From NCBI RefSeq assembly GCF_035818475.1, contig NZ_JAYMGV010000001.1, positions 1,860,001 through 1,924,000 of the forward strand: DNA of 64,000 bases. The letters run 5' to 3'. Of the stretch, positions 1 through 8,780 are shown in pieces. Source of the stretch: Cognatitamlana sp035818475 (lineage in GTDB: Bacteria; Bacteroidota; Bacteroidia; Flavobacteriales; Flavobacteriaceae). The notes below the pieces were generated by a model. It searched no databases. It saw only the letters and a list, made by a program, of their open reading frames with translations, and was not told where the DNA came from. Position 1 is the first letter of the stretch; every line of letters begins with the position of its first letter. A program made the position numbers and the translations under genes.

Positions 1-1
1 T

Positions 2-838
2 GATTATTTGGAGGAGCACCCTGATGATGCTAAAATTATTGTACAAAAGGTCATACTTGCAGCCCAGGCGCGTCATGCGGCTCAAAAAGCTCGTGAGATG
101 GTTCAGCGTAAAACGGTCATGAGTATTGGCGGCTTACCAGGGAAATTATCTGACTGTTCAGAACAGGATCCTGCAAAATGTGAAGTGTTTCTGGTTGAGG
201 GAGACTCGGCAGGAGGTACGGCCAAGCAGGGGCGTGATAGAGCTTTTCAAGCCATTCTTCCACTTCGTGGGAAAATATTAAACGTTGAAAAGGCAATGAC
301 ACATAAGGTGTTTGAAAATGAGGAGATTAAAAATATTTTCACAGCACTTGGTGTTACTATTGGAACAGAAGAGGACAGTAAAGCATTGAACTTATCTAAG
401 TTGCGTTACCATAAAATAGTTATTATGTGTGATGCCGATATTGACGGTAGCCACATTGCTACGTTAATTTTAACGTTCTTTTTCAGGTACATGAAAGAGT
501 TAATTGAAAACGGACATGTATACATTGCAACACCACCATTATATTTGGTGAAAAAAGGTGCGAAAAAGCAATATGCATGGAATGATGCTGAGCGTGATGA
601 AATTATTGCACAATATGGAGATGGTTCTAAAATACAACGTTATAAAGGTTTAGGGGAAATGAATGCTGAGCAACTTTGGGATACCACAATGAATCCTGAG
701 TTTAGAACCATGCGTTTAGTTCAGATAGACAATGGTACCGAAGCAGATAGAATATTTTCTATGTTAATGGGAGATGAGGTTCCACCACGTAGAGATTTTA
801 TTGAAAAGAACGCTATTTATGCCAATATTGATGCGTAG
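2..838 (+). CDS. gyrB: DNA gyrase subunit B, C-terminal part (cut by window start)
   Basis: This is the 3' end of gyrB, the ATPase and TOPRIM subunit of the type II topoisomerase that supercoils the chromosome. The reading frame is open to the first bases of the window, so the start lies outside; about 278 residues are visible. TOPRIM motifs are clear: EGDSAGG near residue 65 of the visible part and DADIDG near 142, which together bind the catalytic magnesium. The conserved QRYKGLGEMN follows near 210, and the protein ends with the usual short GyrB tail (RRDFIEKNA...). The short EGDSA-to-DADIDG distance and QRYKGLGEMN fit GyrB better than ParE, but without the N-terminal half ParE cannot be fully excluded. 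A hairpin terminator follows directly. Confidence 0.95.
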   Translation, partial: DYLEEHPDDAKIIVQKVILAAQARHAAQKAREMVQRKTVMSIGGLPGKLSDCSEQDPAKCEVFLVEGDSAGGTAKQGRDRAFQAILPLRGKILNVEKAMTHKVFENEEIKNIFTALGVTIGTEEDSKALNLSKLRYHKIVIMCDADIDGSHIATLILTFFFRYMKELIENGHVYIATPPLYLVKKGAKKQYAWNDAERDEIIAQYGDGSKIQRYKGLGEMNAEQLWDTTMNPEFRTMRLVQIDNGTEADRIFSMLMGDEVPPRRDFIEKNAIYANIDA

Positions 839-857
839 ATATTATAATTTAAGATTG

Positions 858-888
858 AAAGCCATGATATTTAATCATGGCTTTTTTG
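858..888 (+). terminator. Rho-independent terminator after gyrB
   Basis: A perfect stem, gccatgat (861-868) with atcatggc (874-881), has a 5-base loop, is flanked by AAA/TTT and runs into a T-rich tract. It starts 20 bases after the gyrB stop. Confidence 0.85.
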
Positions 889-906
889 TTTTTTGAGTAT
901 TCTAAG

Positions 907-1326
907 TTAATTGAATTTCCAGCCAAACTCACTTGAAAAATAATAATCTGTATCATTGCCAATTATAGCGGGTTGATTGTCATAATTTAAAGTAAACCCT
1001 AATTTTAAATAAAAGTCAAAAGGCAAATTGTATTTTAATTTTGTGTCAAAACCTACTCTTGTTCGTCCTTTTTCAGATAAACTGGGAAAGATATTTATAT
1101 TGGAATCTAACTCAAAATCTTTAAGATCGAACACATTAAAAGTACTGGAAATAACACTTTCAAGTGACGTTTTATTTAAGTTCTTGTCTGTATAGTTCTC
1201 AATAGTATAGGCAAATCCTGTACTAAGCCTCCAATAAAGCTTGTTTGTGCTTACTAGAAATTTTCCTGCCCCTAAAATAGGGCTAATTCTTCCATCAAGT
1301 GCTTGTTCGGTATTCGCTAAAAATGT
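907..1326 (-). pseudogene. Truncated DUF481-like outer-membrane protein (3' relic)
   Basis: About 139 codons are open on the minus strand, from a TAA at 1327-1329 down to the stop at 907. They encode repeated beta-strand-like segments and the C-terminal signature of DUF481 proteins (an FDTKLKYNLP-like segment, then DTDYYFSSEFGWKF). I see no ATG, no signal peptide and no N-terminal half. The open frame begins only about ten bases beyond the stop of the neighbouring metalloprotease gene. A complete DUF481 barrel is normally 240 residues or more, so this looks like a gene whose 5' half was deleted. A GTG at 1134 could start a 75-residue product, but that would be only the last few strands. Assignment to DUF481 is from pattern and should be checked by profile search. 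Confidence 0.6.
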
Positions 1327-1335
1327 TTATTTTGC

Positions 1336-2103
1336 TTATTTGCCGCCATTAGCTCTTAGGTCGGCTATGCATTGAGCGTCCAGTTGAGGTATTGAGTTCA
1401 TAGTAGATATAAGGGTAACAGATTCAGAAGTCCAATGCATTAAGCAACTTTCTACATTACAATGTTTAGGATGTTCCAGGTCTTCATGCTCAGATTGCAT
1501 GGGGGAGCCTAAATTAGTAAGTCCAAGAATATGCCCAAACTCATGGTTTATAACAGAAGATTCAAGTGTGCTTCTGTTAGGCTTAAAAGGACTGTTGCTT
1601 AAACTTTGAACGGTGTCTTCATAAATAACAAATGAGGTATTCCAGTATGCCGTTCCTAAAACAACTTTATTGTCAACATCCTTATCAGATTTACCGTCAA
1701 TAAATAAAGCCCAAACAGCAATTTGGTTAGACGTATTAAATTTTTCTCTTAGGTCTCTTTCAATATCTGCAACGTCTTCAATGGTATAGATATTTTTTCC
1801 AGGAGATGGAATAGATCGCTTTTCAATAGTGATACCATTAGGTTTAAAAGTCCTGTTGTCTAAAAATGATAATAAATTATCAATTGCGCTTTGAGTAGGT
1901 TCAAAGCCTTCAACATATACTAATTCGATGACCATACTCGTAAAATTATCATCAGATAATAAATCATGTGCAGAGCTTCCTGTAGATTGTCTGTTAAGTA
2001 TTTTATTTATAGATTGAGGTTGCTCACCTTCAATAGCGTTATCTTTAGAACAGGCACTGATAAAAGTTGTAATTATAAGGAGTATACAAATTCTGCGTCT
2101 CAT
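1336..2103 (-). CDS. Metzincin-like zinc metalloprotease lipoprotein
   Basis: A 255-residue protein with a lipoprotein signal peptide (hydrophobic residues 5-15, then ISAC with Cys18). It is therefore probably anchored in the outer membrane or periplasm. A zinc-binding helix HEFGHILGLTN spans residues 187-197: the two histidines, the glutamate and the turn glycine of the HExxHxxGxxH motif are present, but the third ligand position is Asn. Downstream are HCNVESCLM (214-222) and Cys245, a spacing that recalls archaemetzincins, and a methionine that could form the Met-turn. Bacteroidota homologues are usually labelled membrane metalloprotease; substrates are unknown to me. The gene stands alone, with the DUF481 relic just downstream. 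Confidence 0.75.
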   Translation of the reverse strand: MRRRICILLIITTFISACSKDNAIEGEQPQSINKILNRQSTGSSAHDLLSDDNFTSMVIELVYVEGFEPTQSAIDNLLSFLDNRTFKPNGITIEKRSIPSPGKNIYTIEDVADIERDLREKFNTSNQIAVWALFIDGKSDKDVDNKVVLGTAYWNTSFVIYEDTVQSLSNSPFKPNRSTLESSVINHEFGHILGLTNLGSPMQSEHEDLEHPKHCNVESCLMHWTSESVTLISTMNSIPQLDAQCIADLRANGGK

Positions 2104-2327
2104 AGTTAAAGTTCTTCTGTTAAAAACAGTTTTGGGATGATTTCTCAGTAAAAAACGAATTAAATACGAATCTAGTATTAATTTTTAGATAGAACAGTTT
2201 AACACATTTATTTCCCATCATTTTATAGTATAAATATGATTTTAATCGACAAAAGGTATTTTTAGACGCTAAAATGCGTTTAATTGTGATTTTTTTCCTA
2301 TGTTTGTTTAAACAAATCTATCAGAAA

Positions 2328-3350
2328 ATGAAAAAATTACCATATGTTATAATGCTTTACCTCATAGCATTTACCTCTAACGCTCAAAATGACCTTGATG
2401 CACTGCTTGGAGCCGGTGTAGAAAATGCTGAGCGTTTTGCTAATGATTTTTTAAGACCGGGAGCTAATGGTGCGATGCATAGTATGAATGCCAATTGGTT
2501 TAATACAGCAGACGTTAAGCCTCTTGGTGGTTTTGAGATTTCTATCATTGCTAATGCTTCAGTCATAAAAAATGAGCATAAGTCATTTTTAATGAATATT
2601 GCCGATTATAATAATCCCAGTGATGATTTTGCGGTAGAATTTGCAGAAGGTGCTGATGCACAAAGGGTTTCAACAGCTTTAGGTGAAAATAATAATGATA
2701 TTGATATTATAGTCAGCTCAAAGAGTAACCCGCTTTTAACCGATAGAATTACATTACCAAATGGTTTAGGAGATCTGGGCTTTTTACCAACGGCTTTTAT
2801 ACAGGGAGCATTGGGGCTTAGTAAGGGCTTAGAAATTAAAGCACGCTTACTTCCTAAACTTAATGCAGATGACATAGAAGGAAGTATGTTTGGTGTAGGT
2901 TTGCAAGCTGAATTTACTAAATGGCTGCCTGCTGATAAAATATTGCCTGTTGCCCTTTCTGGTCTAGTAGCTTATACCAATTTAGATGCCAGATATGATT
3001 TGACCAAATCATCTGGTATCAATGGAGACAATCAACGTGTTGAAAATACAACGAAAACATGGTTGTTTCAGTTTATAGCCTCTACAAAATTGCCTATAAT
3101 CAATTTTTATGGTGGTTTGGGATATATCTCTGGAGATTCAAAATCAAATGTTTTAGGAACTTATGTTGTAACCAATGGCATTATAGATTCAGAACCTATT
3201 GTAGACCCGTTTTCAGTGTCAAGTAAAGTATCTTCGGTAAGAGGAACTATTGGTACAAAATTAAAATTAGGTTTTTTTAGACTTAATGCAGAATATCATT
3301 TATCTAATTTCAATGCGCTTTCACTTGGGATAAATTTTGGATTTAGATAA
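2328..3350 (+). CDS. DUF6588 family secreted/outer-membrane protein
   Basis: A 340-residue protein starting with a clean Sec signal peptide (MKKLPYVIMLYL..., cleavage after SNAQ). An in-frame ATG 54 bases upstream (2274) would put a second hydrophobic stretch in front of this signal, so I prefer 2328. The start of the mature protein (DALLGAGVENAERFANDFLRP) and a glycine/aromatic-rich alternating pattern through the second half match DUF6588 proteins, predicted beta-barrels with no known function. Repeated aromatic-ending strands near the C-terminus (LSLGINFGFR) fit outer-membrane insertion. It is monocistronic, closed by a strong terminator at 3410. Confidence 0.75.
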   Translation: MKKLPYVIMLYLIAFTSNAQNDLDALLGAGVENAERFANDFLRPGANGAMHSMNANWFNTADVKPLGGFEISIIANASVIKNEHKSFLMNIADYNNPSDDFAVEFAEGADAQRVSTALGENNNDIDIIVSSKSNPLLTDRITLPNGLGDLGFLPTAFIQGALGLSKGLEIKARLLPKLNADDIEGSMFGVGLQAEFTKWLPADKILPVALSGLVAYTNLDARYDLTKSSGINGDNQRVENTTKTWLFQFIASTKLPIINFYGGLGYISGDSKSNVLGTYVVTNGIIDSEPIVDPFSVSSKVSSVRGTIGTKLKLGFFRLNAEYHLSNFNALSLGINFGFR

Positions 3351-3409
3351 TCAAAGAAATTCAAGAAATTAATTGTTTAGTTTTAGTTAGTTATATTAAC
3401 TTTTGTTTG

Positions 3410-3443
3410 AAAAAGTACAGAATTTTATTCTGTACTTTTTTTA
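3410..3443 (+). terminator. Rho-independent terminator after DUF6588 gene
   Basis: Fourteen-base perfect inverted repeat: aaaaagtacagaat (3410-3423), loop ttt, attctgtacttttt (3427-3440), followed by more T. One of the strongest hairpins in the window. Confidence 0.9.
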
Positions 3444-3462
3444 TTAAGAGGGTTTTAATTCG

Positions 3463-3470
3463 TAATTTTG
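3463..3470 (+). promoter_or_regulatory. Flavobacterial -7 element, candidate mdh promoter
   Basis: TAATTTTG fits the TAnnTTTG consensus of the primary sigma factor in flavobacteria. No TTG -33 element lies 17-23 bases upstream, so it is only half-supported. It would give a 5' leader of about 130 bases before mdh. Confidence 0.4.
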
Positions 3471-3608
3471 CAGGAGTTTATTTTTAGTGTTTCAACATAA
3501 AAAAGTTGATAGAAACTCGCGATTTAAATCATACGATTCATGATTTAATATCCAGACATACATAAAGCAAATAATAAATTAAAATTACTAATAATAAATA
3601 ATTAAAAC

Positions 3609-4535
3609 ATGAAAGTAACAGTAGTAGGAGCAGGAGCAGTAGGTGCAAGTTGTGCAGAGTACATCGCTATTAAAAATTTCGCTTCAGAAGTAGTATTGTT
3701 AGATATTAAGGAAGGCTATGCTGAAGGTAAAGCTATGGATTTAATGCAGTGTGCTTCATTAAATGGATTTGATACTAAAATTACAGGTATTACTAACGAC
3801 TATAGTAAAACGGCCGATAGTGATATTTGCGTAATTACTTCTGGTATTCCTCGTAAACCGGGAATGACTCGTGAGGAACTAATTGGAATTAATGCCGGTA
3901 TTGTTAAAACTGTATCTTCAAGTTTAATTGAGCACTCGCCTAATACTATTATTATTGTTGTAAGTAATCCAATGGATACTATGACTTATCTGGTGCATAA
4001 ATCAACAAACTTACCGAAAAATAGAATTATAGGTATGGGAGGTGCTTTAGATTCAGCACGTTTTAAATATAGATTGGCAGAGGCTTTGGAAGCTCCTATT
4101 AGTGATGTTGATGGTATGGTAATTGGCGGACACAGTGATGTTGGTATGGTGCCATTAACAAGTCATGCAACCAGAAACAGTATAAAAGTATCTGAATTTT
4201 TAAGTGAAGAACGTTTAGAACAGGTTGCAGCAGATACTAAAGTTGGAGGAGCTACATTGACAAAATTACTAGGGACTTCTGCATGGTATGCACCGGGAGC
4301 TGCGGTTAGTGGTTTAGTTCAGGCTATTGCTTGCGATCAAAAGAAAATATTTCCATGTTCTACATTGTTAGAAGGTGAATATGGCTTACATGACATTTGT
4401 ATAGGTGTGCCCGTAGTATTAGGTAAAAATGGAATAGAGAAAATTGTTGATGTGCCATTAAGTGAAGGAGAAAAAGAACATATGAAAGCCAGTGCAGAGG
4501 GGGTAACAAAAACTAACGGATTATTAGAATTATAA
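3609..4535 (+). CDS. mdh: Malate dehydrogenase
   Basis: A 308-residue NAD-dependent malate dehydrogenase of the LDH-like type, interconverting malate and oxaloacetate in the TCA cycle. Visible features: dinucleotide-binding GAGAVG at residues 7-12, an acidic Asp32 at the end of strand beta-2 (NAD preference), the substrate-loop arginines in PRKPGMTRE (about 81-89), VSNPMD with the substrate Asn near 120, and the catalytic histidine in GGHSDVGMVP (His175). Length is standard for the family. It is flanked by terminators on both sides and so is probably transcribed alone. Confidence 0.95.
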   Translation: MKVTVVGAGAVGASCAEYIAIKNFASEVVLLDIKEGYAEGKAMDLMQCASLNGFDTKITGITNDYSKTADSDICVITSGIPRKPGMTREELIGINAGIVKTVSSSLIEHSPNTIIIVVSNPMDTMTYLVHKSTNLPKNRIIGMGGALDSARFKYRLAEALEAPISDVDGMVIGGHSDVGMVPLTSHATRNSIKVSEFLSEERLEQVAADTKVGGATLTKLLGTSAWYAPGAAVSGLVQAIACDQKKIFPCSTLLEGEYGLHDICIGVPVVLGKNGIEKIVDVPLSEGEKEHMKASAEGVTKTNGLLEL

Positions 4536-4564
4536 AATTCAATAGTTTAAAATGATAATTATTT

Positions 4565-4597
4565 AAAGACTGTAGTAATACAGTCTTTATTTTTTTA
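4565..4597 (+). terminator. Rho-independent terminator after mdh
   Basis: Ten-base perfect stem aaagactgta (4565-4574) with tacagtcttt (4579-4588), 4-base loop, then a T tract that runs into the -7 element of the next gene. Confidence 0.85.
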
Positions 4598-4603
4598 TAT
4601 TTG
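4596..4603 (+). promoter_or_regulatory. Flavobacterial -7 element abutting the start of the next gene
   Basis: TATATTTG matches TAnnTTTG and is followed by GCGC, a common context for these boxes. The ATG of the next gene is only 4 bases beyond the box, so transcription should begin at or just inside the start codon (a leaderless message). No TTG is seen at the usual upstream distance. Confidence 0.45.
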
Positions 4604-4607
4604 GCGC

Positions 4608-5228
4608 ATGATAGCAAGATGGTGCATTAGTGCTTTTATTTTTTTACTGACTTTGTTTGGTGTTGTTTTTCAACAGCAAGTTTCAGTGCCTAATCAGGAA
4701 ATTGTATTGCAGTTTACAGATGTAGAGTTAACATCTGATGACGCAAAGCATGCCATTGCTATTGTAGCAAAAAAGTTACAAGGTTTAGGTGCTGAGCATA
4801 TTCAGGTTAAAGCAGGGGATAACAACACCTTAAAAATCAGTTATTTTAGTGAAGTTGATATTTCCAGTATAAAAAGGACCTTTGCAAAAGAGAATCATAT
4901 AGTTCTTGATTATACGTCTTCAAGTCAAGATAGAGGAGCTTCAAAATTACCTTCTGAAGACAATACCATTAGCTATAATCTTGATGTTTACGAAATTCAA
5001 AATACCAGTAATTCCGGAGGGGATTTAAATGGTGCATTTGGTTTAGAAATTGATGCGAAAAGTGATCGGTTTTTAGATCCTAACATTAATTTGTTCTTTA
5101 AAAATATTGATGTTAATGCCATTGCAGCTAAAACAAAAGTAGCCTTTAAGGTATGCAGAGATATTTCAATTGAATTAGATAACACACTTCATAGCATACC
5201 TGAAGTTAGAGCCGGACCAAATTGCTAA
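4608..5228 (+). CDS. Membrane-anchored protein of unknown function upstream of secDF
   Basis: A 206-residue protein with one N-terminal hydrophobic segment (about residues 5-22) and no lipobox, so it is exported or anchored. I do not recognise a named family. Residues about 30-100 follow a beta-alpha-beta pattern (an acidic helix DDAKHAIAIVAKKLQGLGAEHIQV, given here as residues about 43-66, then a turn and a strand) that resembles the layout of the SecD periplasmic P1 domain, in which an RIDEFGV-type helix is followed by an RILVELPGV-type strand. With secDF starting 205 bases downstream, an accessory role for SecDF is possible but inferred. Two C-terminal cysteines (in KVCRD and at the very end, PNC) could form a disulfide. 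Confidence 0.6.
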   Translation: MIARWCISAFIFLLTLFGVVFQQQVSVPNQEIVLQFTDVELTSDDAKHAIAIVAKKLQGLGAEHIQVKAGDNNTLKISYFSEVDISSIKRTFAKENHIVLDYTSSSQDRGASKLPSEDNTISYNLDVYEIQNTSNSGGDLNGAFGLEIDAKSDRFLDPNINLFFKNIDVNAIAAKTKVAFKVCRDISIELDNTLHSIPEVRAGPNC

Positions 5229-5369
5229 TGGGCTTTTCTCAATGCCGTTATAAATGTAAATAAGAGTTTATAACCATCTTGAAACTTAAAACAACCCTAT
5301 ACTTTCACAAAAAACAGTAATCATAGTGTTTACATATGATGCTATTAGATCTTATTAAAACATAAACTA

Positions 5370-5400
5370 TTGTCAATTAGTAGCGCAAATTTTATATTTG
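5370..5400 (+). promoter_or_regulatory. Flavobacterial promoter of secDF
   Basis: TTG at 5370-5372 and TATATTTG at 5393-5400, separated by 20 bases, fit TTG-N17-23-TAnnTTTG. The box overlaps the farthest upstream GTG start of the secDF frame, which argues for the ATG at 5434 as the real start. Confidence 0.65.
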
Positions 5401-5433
5401 TGCGTTCTGAAAATCAGACTAAAAAAATATAAC

Positions 5434-8427
5434 ATGCAAAACAAAGGATTAGTAAAGTTATTTGCAATTTTGTTTGGTTTGGTAAGTATTTACCAATTAT
5501 CATTCACATTTAAAGCAAATCAAATTGAAAAGGAAGCTCAGGAAATAGCCATAAACGCTGTTTCTGATACTGAAGATGATTACCGTTCTAAACGTAGTCA
5601 GGAAGAGGCTAATTATTTACAGTCAATAGCAACAGATACTGTTTATAATATAGGAGTCGCTAAATTTACTCATACAGAGGTAAAACAAAAGGCCATGAAT
5701 CTTGGTCTTGATTTAAAAGGAGGTATCAATGTTATTCTTCAGGTATCTGTAAAAGATATCTTAAAAGGATTGGCAAACAATACAAAAGATCCTGTTTTTA
5801 ATAAAGCGTTGGATGATGCTTCAGAGCTTCAAAGAAATGGACAAAACACCTATTTAGAAGACTTTTTTACGGCTTTTGATGCTATTAAAGGCGATACAAA
5901 ATTAGCGTCACCGGATATATTTTATACAAAAGCACTTGATGGTGAAATTGATGGAAGTATGTCTGATGATGAGGTTAAGGTGGTTATTGACAGAAAGATA
6001 GATGAGTCTATTGTATCTGCATTTGAAGTATTGCGTAAACGTATTGATGAGTTTGGGGTAACTTCTCCAAATATTCAGCGTTTAGGGACATCCGGACGTA
6101 TTTTGGTAGAGTTACCGGGAGTTAAAGATGTTGAGAGAGCAACAAGTTTATTACAAAGTACAGCGCAATTAGAATTCTGGGATGCTTATAAAGGCGAGCA
6201 ATTCTTTCCGTTTTTGGCACAAGCCAACCAGGTTTTACAAGATCTAGTTGATACAAAGAGTGATGTTGGTGAAGCTGAACCTCAAGATGAAGAAGACGCT
6301 AAAGATTCTCAAATTGATGATTTATTAGGTGATGCAGAAACAGACTCTACGGCTGTTCAAACTGTAAATCCAATTTTTGAATTAATCAGAGGTCAGGGGT
6401 ATCCTGGAGGACCAGTAATTGCTAAGTTTGAGAGTAAGGATAAAGCAAAAATCCTTGAGTATTTGAATAAACCGGAAGTAAGATCATTATTACCGGCAGA
6501 ACAACGTTATGTAAAGTTTGCGTTTGGTAAGCCTGAAAAAAATAGCGAATTAATAGACTTATATGCCTTAGTAGGCAACAGGGAAAACATTCCTCCATTG
6601 AGTGGTGATGTGGTAACAGATGCCAGAAACCAATTTAGCCCAATGGGTAAATCTGAAGTATCTATGCAGATGAATGCTAAAGGGGCTAAGATTTGGGAAG
6701 AAATGACAGGTAATGCCTATAACCAACAGAGCCAAATCGCTATTGTTTTAGATAATGTGGTGTATTCAGCTCCGGGTGTGACTTCAGGGCCTATTGCCGG
6801 AGGGAGTTCTTCTATTTCAGGAGATTTTTCTTTAAATGAAGCTATCGATTTAGCAAACGTTTTACGTGCGGGTAAATTACCTGCTTCGGCCGATATCATT
6901 TCAAGTGAGGTAGTTGGACCTTCTTTGGGTAAAGAAGCGATTGAAAGTGGTACCATGTCCTTCTTAATTGCATTGGCATTAGTGCTACTTTGGATGATCT
7001 TCTATTACGGAAAAGCAGGCGTATTTTCAGATATTGCCATGTTATTAAATATATTACTGATCTTTGGTATTCTATCGGGGTTAGGCGCAGTATTAACATT
7101 ACCTGGTATTGCCGGTATTGTATTAACTATTGGTATGTCTGTTGATGCCAACGTACTTATCTTTGAGCGTATCAGAGAAGAGTTGGCTAAAGGTAAAGGT
7201 CAGATAGATGCTATTAAAGATGGATTTAGTAATGCTTTATCTTCAATTTTAGATGCTAACATAACTACTGGTTTAACCGCATTAATTTTATTTGTATTTG
7301 GTACAGGGCCAATCAAAGGTTTTGCAACAACCTTATTAATAGGTATTGCAACCTCTTTATTTACAGCTATTTTTATTACCAGATTATTAATTGACTGGTA
7401 TTCTAACAAAGGCGGTAAATTAGATTTCTCTACAGCAATTACTAAAAACCTGTTCAGAAATATAAGCATTGAGTTCTTAAAGAAGCGTAAAGTGGCTTAT
7501 ATCATTTCCGGAGCATTTTTAGCTTTGTCTTTAGGGTCTTTATTTACTAACGGATTAGATCAAGGTGTTGATTTTGTTGGAGGGCGAACGTATCAGGTGC
7601 GTTTTGCTCAGGATGTTTCTGCTTCTGAAATCACAGATGTGTTATCAGATGCTGCTGTATTTGGAAGTGCAGACGCTAAAACATTTGGGTCTGCCAATCA
7701 GTTAAAGATTACTACCAAATACAAGGTAAACGAATCGGGTACATCAGTTGATGAAGAAATAAGAGAAAAATTATACCAGGCTCTGGTACCGCATTTGGAA
7801 GGTATCTCATATGAGGAGTTTATTGATTTAAACGATGAAAATAAACAAGTCGGTTTATTGGAAACCTATAAAGTATCTCCAACTATTGCAGATGATATTA
7901 AGCAAGCGTCTTTATGGGCGGTATTAGGATCATTAATTGTAGTATTCTTATATATTTTATTCAGATTTAAGAAATGGCAATATTCATTAGGTGCAGTAGC
8001 AGCTGTATTCCATGATGTATTAATTGTATTGGGGGTATTCTCATTAACATATAAGTTTATGCCATTTAACATGGAGATTAATCAAGCTTTTATAGCGGCA
8101 ATATTAACCGTGATTGGATATTCATTAAATGATACGGTGGTAGTGTTTGATAGAATTAGAGAGTTCTTTAACGAACATACTTCCTGGAAATTTGATCGTG
8201 TGGTTAATTCTTCATTAAGCAGTACTTTAAGTAGAACTTTAAATACGTCTTTAACAACATTAGTAGTGTTATTAGCTATTTTTATTTTTGGAGGTGATTC
8301 TATCAGAGGCTTCATGTTTGCTTTAATTGTTGGTGTGATAGTAGGTACCTACTCATCATTATTTATAGCAACACCAATTATGTATGAAACGGTAAATAAA
8401 CTGGAAGAGAAGAAGAAGAAAAGCTAA
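5434..8427 (+). CDS. secDF: Fused protein-export translocase subunits SecD-SecF
   Basis: A 997-residue fusion of SecD and SecF, the proton-driven RND-type proteins that help pull preproteins through SecYEG. The ATG at 5434 is chosen because the promoter box overlaps the earlier GTG. The SecD half has TM1 at about residues 5-22, LGLDLKGG at about 90-97, a large periplasmic region with an acidic low-complexity insert (about 275-310), and VDANVLIFERIREEL near 570. The SecF half begins near 680, with GVDFVGGRTY near 710 and NDTVVVFDRIREFF near 898. Both halves keep the membrane Asp residues needed for proton flow. The fused form is usual in Bacteroidota. It has its own promoter and terminator. 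Confidence 0.95.
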   Translation: MQNKGLVKLFAILFGLVSIYQLSFTFKANQIEKEAQEIAINAVSDTEDDYRSKRSQEEANYLQSIATDTVYNIGVAKFTHTEVKQKAMNLGLDLKGGINVILQVSVKDILKGLANNTKDPVFNKALDDASELQRNGQNTYLEDFFTAFDAIKGDTKLASPDIFYTKALDGEIDGSMSDDEVKVVIDRKIDESIVSAFEVLRKRIDEFGVTSPNIQRLGTSGRILVELPGVKDVERATSLLQSTAQLEFWDAYKGEQFFPFLAQANQVLQDLVDTKSDVGEAEPQDEEDAKDSQIDDLLGDAETDSTAVQTVNPIFELIRGQGYPGGPVIAKFESKDKAKILEYLNKPEVRSLLPAEQRYVKFAFGKPEKNSELIDLYALVGNRENIPPLSGDVVTDARNQFSPMGKSEVSMQMNAKGAKIWEEMTGNAYNQQSQIAIVLDNVVYSAPGVTSGPIAGGSSSISGDFSLNEAIDLANVLRAGKLPASADIISSEVVGPSLGKEAIESGTMSFLIALALVLLWMIFYYGKAGVFSDIAMLLNILLIFGILSGLGAVLTLPGIAGIVLTIGMSVDANVLIFERIREELAKGKGQIDAIKDGFSNALSSILDANITTGLTALILFVFGTGPIKGFATTLLIGIATSLFTAIFITRLLIDWYSNKGGKLDFSTAITKNLFRNISIEFLKKRKVAYIISGAFLALSLGSLFTNGLDQGVDFVGGRTYQVRFAQDVSASEITDVLSDAAVFGSADAKTFGSANQLKITTKYKVNESGTSVDEEIREKLYQALVPHLEGISYEEFIDLNDENKQVGLLETYKVSPTIADDIKQASLWAVLGSLIVVFLYILFRFKKWQYSLGAVAAVFHDVLIVLGVFSLTYKFMPFNMEINQAFIAAILTVIGYSLNDTVVVFDRIREFFNEHTSWKFDRVVNSSLSSTLSRTLNTSLTTLVVLLAIFIFGGDSIRGFMFALIVGVIVGTYSSLFIATPIMYETVNKLEEKKKKS

Positions 8428-8455
8428 TTTAAAGTTTGTTCTTTATTAACAAATT

Positions 8456-8490
8456 AAAAAAGCCTATTGACAATTTCAATAGGCTTTTTT
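8456..8490 (+). terminator. Rho-independent terminator after secDF
   Basis: Fifteen-base perfect inverted repeat: arms 8456-8470 and 8476-8490 (core agcctattga / tcaataggct), with A and T tails on either side. Confidence 0.9.
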
Positions 8491-8780
8491 GTGTTTTATC
8501 TTTTACCGTTGACCGGAAGAGTTTAGAGCTTCACCTATAGCGCTGACTTGAATAGACATGCTTTTTTGACTTGGCGGGTATTCCTGAAAGGACTTCATTA
8601 AGCCCCTAGCATTTTAATTAATAAATAAGATTAGTCGATGACTGAAAATACTAGGATTTTTTCAGTCAGTTTAATAATGAATGGGTGTACTAAATTTACA
8701 AAAAACTATTGATTAAAAGAGTTACTTTTTAGGAATAAATAAGGCCTGTAGATTTCACTTAATAACCCTCCCTGGTTCAA
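8491..8780. other. Intergenic region with an unexplained hairpin
   Basis: No gene is visible between the secDF terminator and the end of the convergent outer-membrane protein gene. The only structure I see is a perfect 10-base inverted repeat (8639-8648 with 8659-8668, arms tgactgaaaa / ttttcagtca). Neither strand has a T run after it, so it is not a standard terminator. Confidence 0.4.

Noticed and set aside
2274..2327. Upstream ATG for the DUF6588 gene
   Set aside because: It would place an extra hydrophobic stretch before a complete signal peptide that starts at 2328.
5398..5433. GTG start giving a 12-residue longer SecDF
   Set aside because: It lies inside the -7 promoter box at 5393-5400.
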